Numbered from the stretch's first letter, positions 36,139-47,308 are shown. The stretch: 64,000 nt of DNA from Zingiber officinale (GCF_018446385.1 NC_055991.1:98873712-98937711), one strand, 5' to 3'. Translations and numbers: made by a program. Notes: generated by a model from the letters alone, not told the origin.

Positions 36139-37834
36139 TGATGTGCGTAGATTATATACTCTTTTATGCATCTTTTTACGCACATTTACATACTTTGAGC
36201 ATGCTTGATCTATGCATTTTTATACTTCCAGCTTTCCTTTTAGCATATTTACTCTTTTGGTTCGGAGATCTGCTTTTTGTGCATTTTCTGTACACAGGAG
36301 TCGATTTGGTGAAGAATCTACATCCTTGGGCAAGCATTGGAGGAAACAAAGGGAGAAAGCACCGGGTCGTGTACCTCACACGGCCCTGCACTGGTATGGA
36401 GCTCGGGCCGTGTGGAGTTTGGCACCAACAGAAGTGGAGAATGACATGGCCGTGTGAACTTCACACGGCCGTGTCAAGATTTGAAGCCAACCAGAGCAGA
36501 AGCCTTACATGGCCGTGTGGATCTACACGGCCGTGTGAGGTTTCCAGAGACTAAGCAGGTTGTGGCCGTGTGCACCACACGGCCATGTAGCATTTCCAGA
36601 GACTAAGCAGGCTATGGCCGTGTGCACCACACGGCCGTGTAGCATTTCCAGAGACTAAGCAGGCTGTGGCCGTGTGAACCACACGGCCGTGCAGTTTTGG
36701 CAAAGAAGGAACTGGACATGGCCGTGTGAATCTCACACGGCCGTGTCACGGGGTCGTGTGGCGCCCGATTCCCTCCTCTATTTAAACCCTCCTTCATGAA
36801 TTGAAAGGGGATCTCTCCCCCTTTGGGAGAAGGCAAGATTTGGTGGTTTCCTCCCATTCTTGGGAGGATTTCTGGGCGATTCAAGGGGAGTTCTTGGCGA
36901 TTTCGGCTCCGGAGCGAGGATTGGATCCGAAGACGAAGCTTCTTCGTAGATAAGTTTTCTCTTTCCCCCTTTTCTTGGTTTCTTGGATTGGGGATTTAAG
37001 GAATGCTTGTATTCTCTATTTCTTCGGGTTTTCTTCCTCGATTCATGGAGTAGATCTTGTATTCTAGGATGAAGGGAGTATTTGTATGATGGATTGATGT
37101 AATCTCTTATGGATTTGCCATTCTCTTGTTTCAATGACATTATCTTGCTTGTATCAATTAGATCTTGAACGATTAAAGATGATTCGTGCTTAATTCTCAT
37201 TCTTGATTAATTGTTTGAATTTCTTATGGACTTTGTAAAGATAAACTCTCACTCGATCATCCGAGGGATCCACGTGACAGGTGCAAGCCCGTGTAAGGAC
37301 GTTTGAGAGACAATCTTGAAGAGGAAATAGGAATATTCAAGAGAGTAGGATGGATTTTGTGATTAGTTTCTTGTATCTTGATAGATTGATAAGTCGTGGG
37401 CTTCTACGTTGATATCCGAGGAAGGCATAGTAATAGGTGCACTTCTGTGTAAGGACAGCATAGGTTCATGTCTAATTAATCCTATGTAGATACATTTCTC
37501 AGTCCTTAGCCGGTTGTCTATTGCAAGAGAGAACCGACAACTTTCTACATGTTTGGCAATTGAGGGATAAGAATTGGTAAACCATTTACATTCGAGAAAT
37601 CCTACAAAGAAACCGAAACTCCTAGAATCTCCCTTTATCATAACCCAAAACACTAAACTCTTGTTTGTTGATCTTTAAGATTAGATTTGTTTACCTTACT
37701 TTGCTTTTGAAACGATTGGATAGTTGTTTGGCTAATTCGCATTGAGACATTTCTAGTGCTTATTCCAGTCCCTGTGGATACGATAATCTTTTATATTACT
37801 TGTGACATTTCCGTACACTTGCGGAGAGCGAACA
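36139..37834 (+). repeat. 5' LTR of element D (1696 bp)
   Basis: Starts TGATGTGCGTAG and ends GGAGAGCGAACA. About 36360-36760 is an array of GGCCGTGTG...CACACGGCC inverted repeats, several in units joined by TTTCCAGAGACTAAGCAGG. The core promoter is probably CTCTATTTAAACCC at about 36776. Confidence 0.93.
36360..36765. repeat. Array of GGCCGTGTG/CACACGGCC hairpins in the LTR of element D
   Basis: At least eight pairs of facing CCGTGTG and CACACGG motifs occur within 400 bases, separated by loops of 2-8 bases. Three consecutive units (from about 36541) repeat with a 60-bp period. The same array is in the other LTR at 41895-42290 with one unit shortened. Confidence 0.9.
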
Positions 37835-37840
37835 AGTTTT

Positions 37841-37858
37841 TGGCGCCGTTACCGGGGA
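37841..37858 (+). other. tRNA-Asp primer-binding site of element D
   Basis: TGGCGCCGTTACCGGGGA differs in one base from the tRNA-Asp complement and lies six bases after the LTR. Confidence 0.88.
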
Positions 37859-38309
37859 CTGCGCTATAACATTAGGAATTATCAATTGAGTTAGACTAAA
37901 CATAGCTTTTCTTTTTTTCTTTTGATTTGCATAGTTATAACTAATTGTTAGAATTTAGTTTTCGTAAGTTTTTCCTTTCTTGAATAACATTCTTGACAAT
38001 TCTTTTTGTTGCAATTCTAATTCTAATTCTAACTTTGCATTCTTGATTTCTAGCACTCTAATCTAACTTTTCTCTATTTTCTCTTTTGATCTTGTTTTTT
38101 TTTCTTTTCTTTTGTAAACATATCTTGCAATTTTTAACATATGAATTATTCTAGATATTTTTCTTTTTCCTTTTATCTTTTCTTTCTTGTTTTCATTATG
38201 CACTTTCTTTCTTGCAATTTAAATTCTGCATTTGCTTTCTTGCTTTTCATATTGCATTTTATTTCTTGTTTTTGATTCTTGATAATTTTCTTTTTCTTCT
38301 TGGATATCC

Positions 38310-40313
38310 ATGAGCACTAACATGTCAAGCAGGCCAATGAGAAATTTTTTTACACCCTTTTCTGCAAGATTTTTATCTCCCATTGTGCAACCTCAAATTG
38401 AAGCAGAAAGTTTCCAACTAGACCCAGAGATAATTTTCATGATACAAGGTCACAAATTTGGAGGAGAAGTATCAGAAAGTCCTTATCTGCATCTTGAAAC
38501 ATTTTTAGAGATTTGTGATTTGGTGAAATGTGAAGGAGTATCAGCAAATGCAGTTCGATTGATGACATTTCCTTTCAGTATCAAGGATAAAGCAAGGACT
38601 TGGCTATATTCTCTCTGTCCTCAAAGCATCACAAGTTGGGAACAATTGGAGAAGCAATTTCTGAATCATTTTTTCCCTCCAAGTAGAACGGTGTATATGA
38701 GGAATTGCATAACAAATTTTGCTCAGGGATATGGAGAATCATTATTTGAAGCATGGGATAGATTCAAGAGTCTTCAAAGACAGTGCCCTCATCATGGTTT
38801 TGAAAAATGGTTGATTTTGCACATATTCTATGGGGGAATTTCTTTCTCAGACAAGAGTTTATTGGATTCATCAGCTGGAGGTTCTTTTATGGACAAAAGT
38901 GTAGATGAAGCTTATTCATTAATTGATCAAGTGACATTGAACCTCCATGAATGGTCGAACAAAAGTTGGATGGAATTTCCCTCAGATATTCAAAAAGTGC
39001 AAGCCATAAATGTAAGAGAGCCTGTCAAACAAAATGAAATTCAACCACCTAAAAATGTTGAAATTCACAAGTCATAGAGTGAGAAGTTCAAACATTTGGG
39101 GGCAAAACTTGATAGTATTGTTTCAAAATGGTTTAAAGAAGATCCCCCTCCTACACAGTCAAGATCCAATGAAAAGTGTGATGATGTTGGGTTGAGAAGT
39201 GGCAAAAATCATGAAAAACTTCTGAAGAATGACATGTTTAGAATTGAGGAGAAGAATAATAAAAGATCACAAGAACTCAATTCCATTTCTCTAGGAAGTT
39301 CCCAAAGGCCAGAAGTACCTTTCCCTCAACAATTAATCACACCAACATTAGATAAGCAAGTTGGACATCCTCCAAAAGCTCAAAGGGAATTTGGGAAAAA
39401 GGGAGTTCAGTCTTTCCCAGGACTTTCACTAAGGGTCCCTTTTCCACAAAGGTTAGTGGGGGTCAATGAAAATAAAGACTTCGGCAAATCCTGTGACACT
39501 AATATGGTTGAGTGTAGATTTTTGAATATATATGAAGATGAAGATTTTTCAGATGAGGATTTTATTGATAATGTAGTGGTAAATAAGTTTTCAGATCTAC
39601 CTCAAAATTTTATAAGGTGTTATAGTGACATTGAATTTTCAGATGATGAATGTGATGTGGTAGATCAACTTAAAACTGCAAGTGAAGTTATTGATCCTCT
39701 TGTTATTGATTCTCCTATTGAGGACATAGATGTTGGTTTATTTTTTGATGTATGTGTTGATGATGATGATATGGAAGAATGTGTAGGGAGCTGTGTTGTG
39801 GAAGCAGCATCTCAAGGATCACCACCTTTGTCAAGACAACCCTTAGAGGTTTTAAGAATTGATCATGTTTTGGAACAATGTGTAGAGACTTATGCAGAGC
39901 TAGCAGAGTCTCAGGAATCACCATCATTGATATCATCAACACCTAAGCTAGAGCCAGAACCATCATTTGATTCAGAGGATGTCACATCTACATGTTTAGA
40001 AATTTCAGGTATTTCTCAGCAAAGTAAGGTTAGTATTTCTTGTGATCTTTTGGAAAACTTTATGGAGGTACCTATAATTGACTTTGTTGGATGTGATTCA
40101 GTTTTTATTACTTATTCATCTGATCTTGATATAGTTCTAGCTCTATACTATATAACATGCTTGTGGGAGATTTGTTTTTCTTTTGGATGTGCAGATTTCA
40201 CATGGGCCAATAATTGGAAGCTCAATCTGAACCGTCTTCGACCACCTGAAAAAATTTCCAAGAAGACGAAGATGGAGAGAGTTATACTTTACTTTGTAGC
40301 TCCTTTGATGTAA
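38310..40313 (+). pseudogene. Capsid-type Gag of element D with one stop codon
   Basis: The ATG at 38310 starts a frame of 668 codons with a single in-frame TAG at 39075. The first 256 residues form an Athila Gag capsid domain: SPYLHLETFLEICD, FPFSIKDKARTWLYSLCP, LNHFFPPSRTVYMRN, QCPHHGFEKWL, LLDSSAGGSFMDKS. After the stop come a short coil (KLDSIVSKWFKEDPPPTQ), LRSGK, a proline-rich stretch, then a long acidic region with EDEDFSDEDF and DDDDMEECVG, and a C-terminal FTWANNWKLNLNRLRPPE piece. The zinc knuckle that normally follows the Athila capsid is missing, as in element E. Codons 257 onward might be reached only by readthrough. No protease follows. Confidence 0.85.
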
Positions 40314-41673
40314 GCTCCCTCCATAATAAGAGCCCTTGGTAGGAGGGTTCTAAAATATCTTACCCCCCCAAGAGCAAGATTTAGATGAATCTAATGAGGT
40401 GGTCGAGCTAATGACCTTAAACAAGCGCTTCTTGGGAGGCAACCCAAGTTCATTTTCCTTATTTTCTTTTATGTCTTTAGTTCTCTCTTTATAATAAACA
40501 TGTATCCTCTACTTAATTTTTCTTGTCTATCTTATTGTTGTAGAATTCAAAGTTGTGGAGGAATGTGAGTATTGGATGGAGGAGTATCTTTAAAAACATA
40601 AATGTCAACCATTTGGAGCTCATCACTTGGTAACTTCTCTTAAAATCTCCTCCACATTGTTTTTAGTTTTCATTGGGACAATGAAAAGTTTAAGTCTGGG
40701 GGGATGATGCATTTGATTTGCTTTGTTTGTTTTTATTTTTTGCTTATGTCTTGCATTTTGTTTTGATTTTTTGTGGCATACATTTTGAGAACATCAAATC
40801 TTCACTTATATGCTTTCTTGGATTCAAGTTAAATGTTAGCACGATTATTGTCTTGATTCATGATGTTCGAATGATGCTAGTAGTAAACTTTGTGTAGTTC
40901 TTTTTTCTATCTTGGGAAGCATTAATAAGCTAAGAATCTTATGGTGTTGAGTTTTAGCTTTGGTTCAACCTTAAGGATTTTATCTTCACTACACTTGTGC
41001 TTGATGCTTGAATAGTTGATGTCATTGAAATAGTCATGATTCATCTTGTTTGCTTAGTACTTGGTTTCCATGGTGATTTCTCAACTTTCATTTTGGTTAC
41101 TGGATGAGGCTCAAATCATTAAAGCTTATTTGGAAAAATCAAAATATCCCAACATGTGTGCTAAAAATTACATTTGTGAATAAGTTTTGCACAATGCAAA
41201 CACTTATAAAAAAAAAAAAAAAGGAAATAAGGGATATAAAAAACAGTTGTCATGAGTGGAATCTAGCAAGTCACCCCTTTGAGACCGAGTTAGGTTACTG
41301 GGGAAATGACTGTTTAGCTTCTCTTGAGATTGAGCACACCTTTGAGACCTTGGGTTAGTTGAGAAATATGAACCAAGTGAATGGTGAGTAAGTGCCTATC
41401 ACTGGTTACTTGTCTTTCACTGGAAACACTAGGAATTCAAATTTGATGACGACTTGACTAGGACATGGATTGAAACTTGAAGAGTGTTGAGTTACTTTTA
41501 CACTGTGCACAAGATTCTTATGCTTGAACCATACTTTACTTGTTTCTATGATCATGCTTTCTAATGAAACTTTTTGATAGAGTTAGGAAAGTGCACTAGG
41601 TTTTATGAATGTGTTGTAGAACATATGAATTTAGACTGCGGCATTTTGCTTGAGGACAAGCAAAGTGTGACAG
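40314..41673 (+). other. 3' non-coding region of element D
   Basis: Starts with GCGCTTCTTGGGAGGCAACCC (about 40424), a block also found in C (34182). Then come a polypurine-like GTTTAAGTCTGGGGGGATG (about 40688), the conserved block (41229-41312) and a weak tract (GACAAGCAAAGTGTGACAG) before the 3' LTR. A poly(A) run lies at about 41207-41222. Confidence 0.75.
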
Positions 41674-43344
41674 TGATGTGCGTAGATTATATACTCTTTT
41701 ATGCATGTTTTTACGCACATTTACATACTTTGAGCATGCTTGATCTATGCATTTTTATACTTCCAGCTTTCCTTTTAGCATATTTACTCTTTTGGTTCGG
41801 AGATCTGCTTTTTGTGCATTTTCTGTACACAGGAGTCGATTTGGTGAAGAATCTACATCCTTGGGCAAGCATTGGAGGAAACAAAGGGAGAAAGCACCGG
41901 GCCGTGTACCTCACACGGCCCTGCACTGGTATGGAGCTCGGGCCGTGTGGAGTTTGGCACCAACAGAAGTGGAGAATGACATGGCCGTGTGAACTTCACA
42001 CGGCCGTGTCAAGATTTGAAGCCAACCAGAGCAGAAGCCTTACATGGCCGTGTGGATCTACACGGCCGTGTGAGGTTTCCAGAGACTAAGCAGGTTGTGG
42101 CCGTGTGCACCACACGGCCATGTAGCATTTCCAGAGACTAAGCAGGCTATGGCCGTGTGCACCACACGGCCGTGTAGCATTTCCAGAGACTAAGCAGGCT
42201 GTGGCCGTGTGAACCACACGGCCGTGCAGCATTTCCAGAAGGACATGGTCGTGTGAATCTCACACGGCCGTGTCACGGGGCCGTGTGGCGCCCGATTCCC
42301 TCCTCTATTTAAACCCTCCTTCATGAATTGAAAGGGGATCTCTCCCCCTTTGGGAGAAGGCAAGATTTGGTGGTTTCCTCCCATTCTTGGGAGGATTTCT
42401 GGGCGATTCAAGGGGAGTTCTTGGCGATTCCGGCTCCAGAGCGAGGATTGGATCCGAAGACGAAGCTTCTTCGTAGATAAGTTTTCTCTTTCCCCCTTTT
42501 CTTGGTTTCTTGGATTGGGGATTTAAGGAATGCTTGTATTCTCTATTTCTTCGGGTTTTCTTCCTCGATTCATGGAGTAGATCTTGTATTCTAGGATGAA
42601 GGGAGTATTTGTATGATGGATTGATATAATCTCTTATGGATTTGCCATTCTCTTGTTTCAATGACATTATCTTACTTGTATCAATTAGATCTTGAACGAT
42701 TAAAGATGATTCGTGCTTAATTGTTTGAATTTCTTATGGACTTTGTAAAGATAAAGTCTCACTCGATCATCCGAGGGATCCACGTGACAGGTGCAAGCCC
42801 GTGTAAGGACGTTTGAGAGACAATCTTGAAGAGGAAATAGGAATATTCAAGAGAGTAGGATGGATTTTGTGATTAGTTTCTTGTATCTTGATAGATTGAT
42901 AAGTCGTGGGCTTCTACGTTGATATCCGAGGAATTCATAGTAATAGGTGCACTTCTGTGTAAGGACAACATAGGTTCATATCTAATTAATCCTATGTAGA
43001 TACATTTCTCAGTCCTTAGCCGGTTGTCTATTGCAAGAGAGAACCGGCAACTTTCTACATGTTTGGCAATTGAGGGATAAGAATTGGTGAACCATTTACA
43101 TTCGAGAAATCCTACAAAGAAACTGAAACTCCTAGAATCTCCCTTGATCATAACCCAAAACACTAAACTCTTGTTTGTTGATCTTTAAGATTAGATTTGT
43201 TTACCTTACTTTGCTTTTGAAACGATTGGATAGTTGTTTGGCTAATTCGCATTGAGACATTTCTAGTGCTTATTCCAGTCCCTGTGGATACGATAATCTT
43301 TTATATTACTTGCGACATTTTCGTACACTTGCGGAGAGCGAACA
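41674..43344 (+). repeat. 3' LTR of element D (1671 bp)
   Basis: Nearly identical to 36139-37834. Differences include a shortened unit near 42225-42250, a 17-bp loss near 42720 and scattered transitions. It ends GAGCGAACA before the duplication ACCTC. Confidence 0.93.
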
Positions 43345-43349
43345 ACCTC

Positions 43350-43836
43350 CCAACCGCGGGTTCAACTAGACCTCCATCCAGACTGCAGACCAAAGTTTGA
43401 ACTGCCATAACTTTTGGCTCGATTAGATCCAGGGCTTGATCCAAGTATCAAATTGAATATAATTTCAAGAGTTACAACTTTGGTTCAGGGTGAATCTTGA
43501 GAAAACCTGGTTTAATGGATGAAAAACTCAGTTTACCGGATCCCTGTAATCCTAATTTTCCTGGGCATGTTGGAGGAGGTATAAAAGGGTCAAGATCCCC
43601 ATTCTTTGAGACATCTTGCGTTTGGGACTTCATCCCTCTCGGGTTCTCCCCTTAGGAGGAAACCCTAGAGCTTCATTCTCTTCCATCGCTTCACGATCTG
43701 TCCATCTCCGGAGCAAGGAGGCATCCCCAAGACATCAGAAATATCGGCAAGCATCACTTCTTCCCCTTCTTCTCACATCTAGGGTTTTAAGTATGTTTTA
43801 TTTTATATTTTGGGGTTGTTCTTCCTTTGCAATGGA
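43350..43836 (+). repeat. 3' LTR of element C, resumed part
   Basis: Matches 31504-31990 of the 5' LTR, including the TATA box (about 43581) and the leader. It stops at CAATGGA, where CACTACAAGAAAA starts. The remaining 800 bases of the LTR are absent from the window. Confidence 0.87.
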
Positions 43837-44935
43837 CACTACAAGAAAATAGATCTATAGTGACGAAAAATGTCGTCATTAAATGTTCAAAACCCATCAT
43901 CAAATCCTTATAATGACGGGAATTTATCCGTCATGGACCTTCATTACTGGCCTCCTAGGTAAAGGTAATTAATGACAGTAAAGTCATCCCATCATTATTT
44001 TTGTAATATTTTTAGTGATGGGATTATACCGTCATTAAAATTAATTTTAATGACAAAAAAAAACGTCATTATACTACCATTTACTTCTCATTAAATAATA
44101 TTTTAATGACATTATATCTTCTCATTATATCATCATTGACCCCTCACTAAAAATCGATCTAATAATAAAATTACCTCTCGTTAAATCATTAATTACCCTC
44201 ATTAAAAAATATTTTTAATCGTGATCAAATTTAAAATAGTTTTGTATCAATTTATCATAGATGACATTACTAATAAATAGAATTGTGGTTAACAAAATAT
44301 TTTATATAAGCATGAGTTCCAAAATATACAAAATTGCAATTTGTTCCAAAATAAGTTCCTTGAGTACAAAAATATTTGAGAGCACGCCATCCGATTTAAA
44401 AATATTGCAATTGTACTATATAATTTCTTAATTGATCCTTGCTTGAATTCTTCTTTAGAGCACGCCATCCGATTAAGGCAGCCTATTAACTTCCATCAGG
44501 GCATCATCTGTAAAATATAAATAGAAAAAATTAATTAAAATAAAGATATAATCGAACAATTAAATGTCCAAGTCCAAAAATACAAGTATTAGATAACAAT
44601 TACAATACTAGTCATCTAAAAATGATGTCATCTATTAATCAACACTAGTCATACAAAAATACATCATGGTTTGAACAGAAGATTTTAGATTGTGAGACTG
44701 ACTGGTGATTTTCCAGTATTTAGATAAAATGGGAGTTTTATTGATGAAAAGGCCAGGTGAGATTCCGCATAAATATTAGAAAAGAGATTAATTTTCCCCA
44801 AATTATGGCATCGCATGGAAGAACAGCTCATGGATCTTCCATTTTTTTTCATGGAATAAAAAGGTAATGTTGGTTTATGATACTATTAGTCTTTGAAATT
44901 TCAGTAATTGTGAAAGTTGGTAGTAGATATTTCAT
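43837..44935 (+). mobile_element. CACTA-type transposon end (CACTA-2)
   Basis: Starts CACTACAAGAAAATAG, a classical CACTA terminus, at the break of the LTR of element C. Subterminal motifs (TAATGACGG, CGTCATTAAA, GTCATTA in both directions) recur about ten times until about 44180, as in transposase-binding arrays of this superfamily. The rest is AT-rich, with AGAGCACGCCATCCGATT repeated at about 44380 and 44457. No opposite terminus and no transposase frame are visible. The right border at 44935 is only the start of the next recognisable fragment. Confidence 0.6.
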
Positions 44936-45406
44936 GTGGAAGATGAAATCAGCTCAGAGATGAGCATTGATGAAGGGGGAGGATCATCGGAAAAAAGCAG
45001 CGATGAAGAGGGAGTATCAGAAATTGAGGTAAGTGAGGTACGTTCTTTCTCTCCCAAGCAGTCCTTTAAATTTATTAAAAGTGTTACTAAAGATCTAGTT
45101 AAATTAGAAAAGGAAAATGCTGAATTGAAATTGAATTTAACAAAAGCATGTCCTCTACAATTGTATGATAATCTAATATTAGAAAATGAAAAATGGAAAA
45201 TAGAAATAAAAAAATTGGAAAATGACCATGCATGCTTGAATAACTTTCAAAAATCAAAACTTAGAATTTATAGTAAATTAAATTGGTATATTAGACATCA
45301 TCAAGATCAATTTAGAAAAATTCTCAAAGAATATGTACCTCCTAAATTCTTAGTTAACCCAATATGGCTCAGCTTCTTTATATTTGTCAATTGGTTTTTC
45401 TCATAG
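44936..45406 (+). pseudogene. Copia-type Gag C-terminal fragment
   Basis: The frame of 156 codons begins within an acidic stretch (SSEMSIDEGGGSSEKSSDEE), then a Lys/Glu/Leu coiled coil (LVKLEKENAELKLNLTKACPL) and ends near YVPPKFLVNP. It matches the C-terminal half of the Gag of element F (58790-59261) closely. The N-terminal half and the zinc knuckle are missing on the left, and the last residues diverge after VNPI. Confidence 0.7.
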
Positions 45407-45954
45407 CTCTTGTGCATCATTGAATGATATGATCTTCTCAACTTGAGGATAAGTCAAATCACAAAAAATTATGTTCATTGCCTTTACATTTGACTGTGTT
45501 GTTTATTTCATGCTACTTGTCCATGACTCAAACTTGCATATCTCACCTTTGTATCGCTTGATAAATCGATTTCATTTTGGATACTTTCCCAGCATTCTTA
45601 GTTGGTTTTAAGAATGCCTTCTATCTTTCTCCTCCAATTGGAAAAACTTTTAATATTATAAAAAGTAGGATGGGTTATGCTAAACTTCCTACAAAGACAT
45701 ATTTTGCAAACAAGTATTTGTTAAAATTGTATTAAGGTCTAGGGAAGGGTATGAGTTTAGTTTGAATTTGATTTAGTTGTAGTCAGGATTTGGATTTGGA
45801 TATGAGCTAAGCTCGGATTATTAAATGATTTTATTTATTTGTCCCTTATTCAGAATAGAAAATTCTCCCTATGTTAGATTTAGACTTTGGTTTGGGCTAT
45901 TTAAATAGGAGTTTTCAAAGTTAGCTTCCATGTAGTAGCGAGGCAAGGGTCTTC
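45407..45954. other. Unassigned AT-rich stretch
   Basis: No gene, repeat border or conserved block recognised. It may be further internal sequence of the fragmentary copia element. Confidence 0.4.
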
Positions 45955-47308
45955 TGTTGGTGAAATTTACACTAACAGTCTAGCTTAGATTTTGATGAAT
46001 GATAAGTGAGTTAAGTTAGGTGTTATTATAGTCTAATTACTTTACCAAGTATGCAGGAGTTAACAGGTCTAGAAGACCTAACACTAAAATGAAACCCAAC
46101 TAGGTGTGAGAACCCTATAGTTGGTACGAAGCTAAATAGGTCAAAGGGTTGCCCTGATATCTAGCAGGAAGTCCAACTGTGTCCATGAGACCTAACAGCT
46201 AACCAAAGTCTAGTTAGGTCTACGAACCTGATAATTGGCATGATGATCTGGTGGGTCAAGAGGCTAGTCAATCGACTACAAGTTGGTAAGTGAAGATAAA
46301 TCACTGGAGGAGAGTGACTCGGTGAGAACGCATCTTGGTTGAGGGACAGTAAGTGTCGATCTAGTCTAGGTCCATTTTATATCTCTAAACTGAGATCTTG
46401 ACTAGTTCCTAATCCTGGAAGGATAGGAATTAATTAATAATCCTTATTATGATTGTACTAAAACTTGTTTTTCAAGTTAGATATTGTTATGTTGGACTAA
46501 CGTAACTTGCAGGGCAAAAGGAGTAAAAAAGGCCTCGGATGAATAGTACATGAGGCGCCTTCAAGCATTAGAAGGCACCTTTGCACTGTTCATTGAAGGC
46601 GCCTTCAAGCATTAGAAGGCACCTTCGCACTATTCATTGAAGGATCCTTCATACTATTCATTGAAGGCACCTTCGGTGCTATGGAAGGCGCCTTCAGCAG
46701 GATAAAATTCAAACTTTGTCACAGATAAGGACTGGGCTATTTGTGATCAAATTTCTTAGGTTGGAGGCCCCTTCAAGGCTATGGAAGACACCTTCCACAC
46801 CCTTTATAAGGACACTTCAAGCAGAGCTTCAAGAACAACTTTGATATAAGCTTCTATACATCTGTTCATCTTTTTGACTACTCCAACTTGCTACTGCTGC
46901 CCTGCTATGACTCTGCTACACCCGGCTGCCGTCGAGAAGCCATCCAAACACCAAATTCGATCTAACCATCTACAAGAGTTTTTGGTAACGATAATTTAAT
47001 TACCATACTTAATTTATATAAATGAAAAGTGTAGCTTGTTATACTATTCCAATTCTCATGTACTCGATTCTCTATTCTGGTGGTCCTAGAGGAGATTTTT
47101 AATGGATTACTAGTCGATAGGTCCGCATGACTTAGGTCTTGGAGTAGGAGTTGCCGAAGGCTCCGAACCAAGTAAAATTGAATCTGTCTTTTTACTTACT
47201 TTTAATTTTTCATATTTTTCCGTTGCATGCACTTTGATTTCAAAATGAAAATAAAAGTTTTTAAAACTACGTAATTCACCCCCCTCTCACGTGAGTCTTG
47301 ATCCAACA
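45955..47308 (+). repeat. Copia-type LTR G, with GAAGGCGCCTTC repeats
   Basis: Starts TGTTGGTGAAATTT and ends GATCCAACA. It is followed by AGTGATATTAGAGCAAG, a diverged initiator tRNA-Met primer-binding site (TGGTATCAGAGC). About 46555-46800 holds several GAAGGCGCCTTC or GAAGGCACCTTC palindromes. The core promoter is probably CCCTTTATAAGGACAC at about 46800. The second LTR is not in the window. Confidence 0.65.

Larger units (their letters stand above)
36139..43344 (+). mobile_element. Athila-like element D, youngest of the group, nested in element C
   Basis: The 7.2-kb element has LTRs 36139-37834 and 41674-43344, TG..CA ends, and the target duplication ACCTC at 36134-36138 and 43345-43349. 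A tRNA-Asp primer-binding site (TGGCGCCGTTACCGGGGA) begins at 37841. The LTRs differ by roughly one to two substitutions per 100 bases, plus a 17-bp and a short internal indel (my count by eye). Only gag is present; there is no protease, RT, RNase H or integrase, so movement needs enzymes from another element. Confidence 0.93.
30779..43836 (+). mobile_element. Athila-like element C, with element D inside its 3' LTR
   Basis: The 5' LTR is 30779-32806 and the primer-binding site starts at 32813. The internal region is 32807-35415. The 3' LTR starts at 35416, is interrupted at 36138 by element D and resumes at 43345 or 43350. The LTR match stops at 43836, where a CACTA-type end starts. The internal region has a zinc-knuckle ORF but no capsid domain and no pol. 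Confidence 0.87.

Noticed and set aside
36176-36554. Duplicate ORFs in the two LTRs of element D (also 41574-42089)
   Set aside because: They are LTR sequence with hairpin repeats; the conservation simply reflects the identity of the two LTRs.
38310-40313. Envelope-like gene in the second half of the D frame
   Set aside because: The region is acidic and low in hydrophobic segments, with no signal peptide and no clear membrane span; it follows Gag in the same frame.
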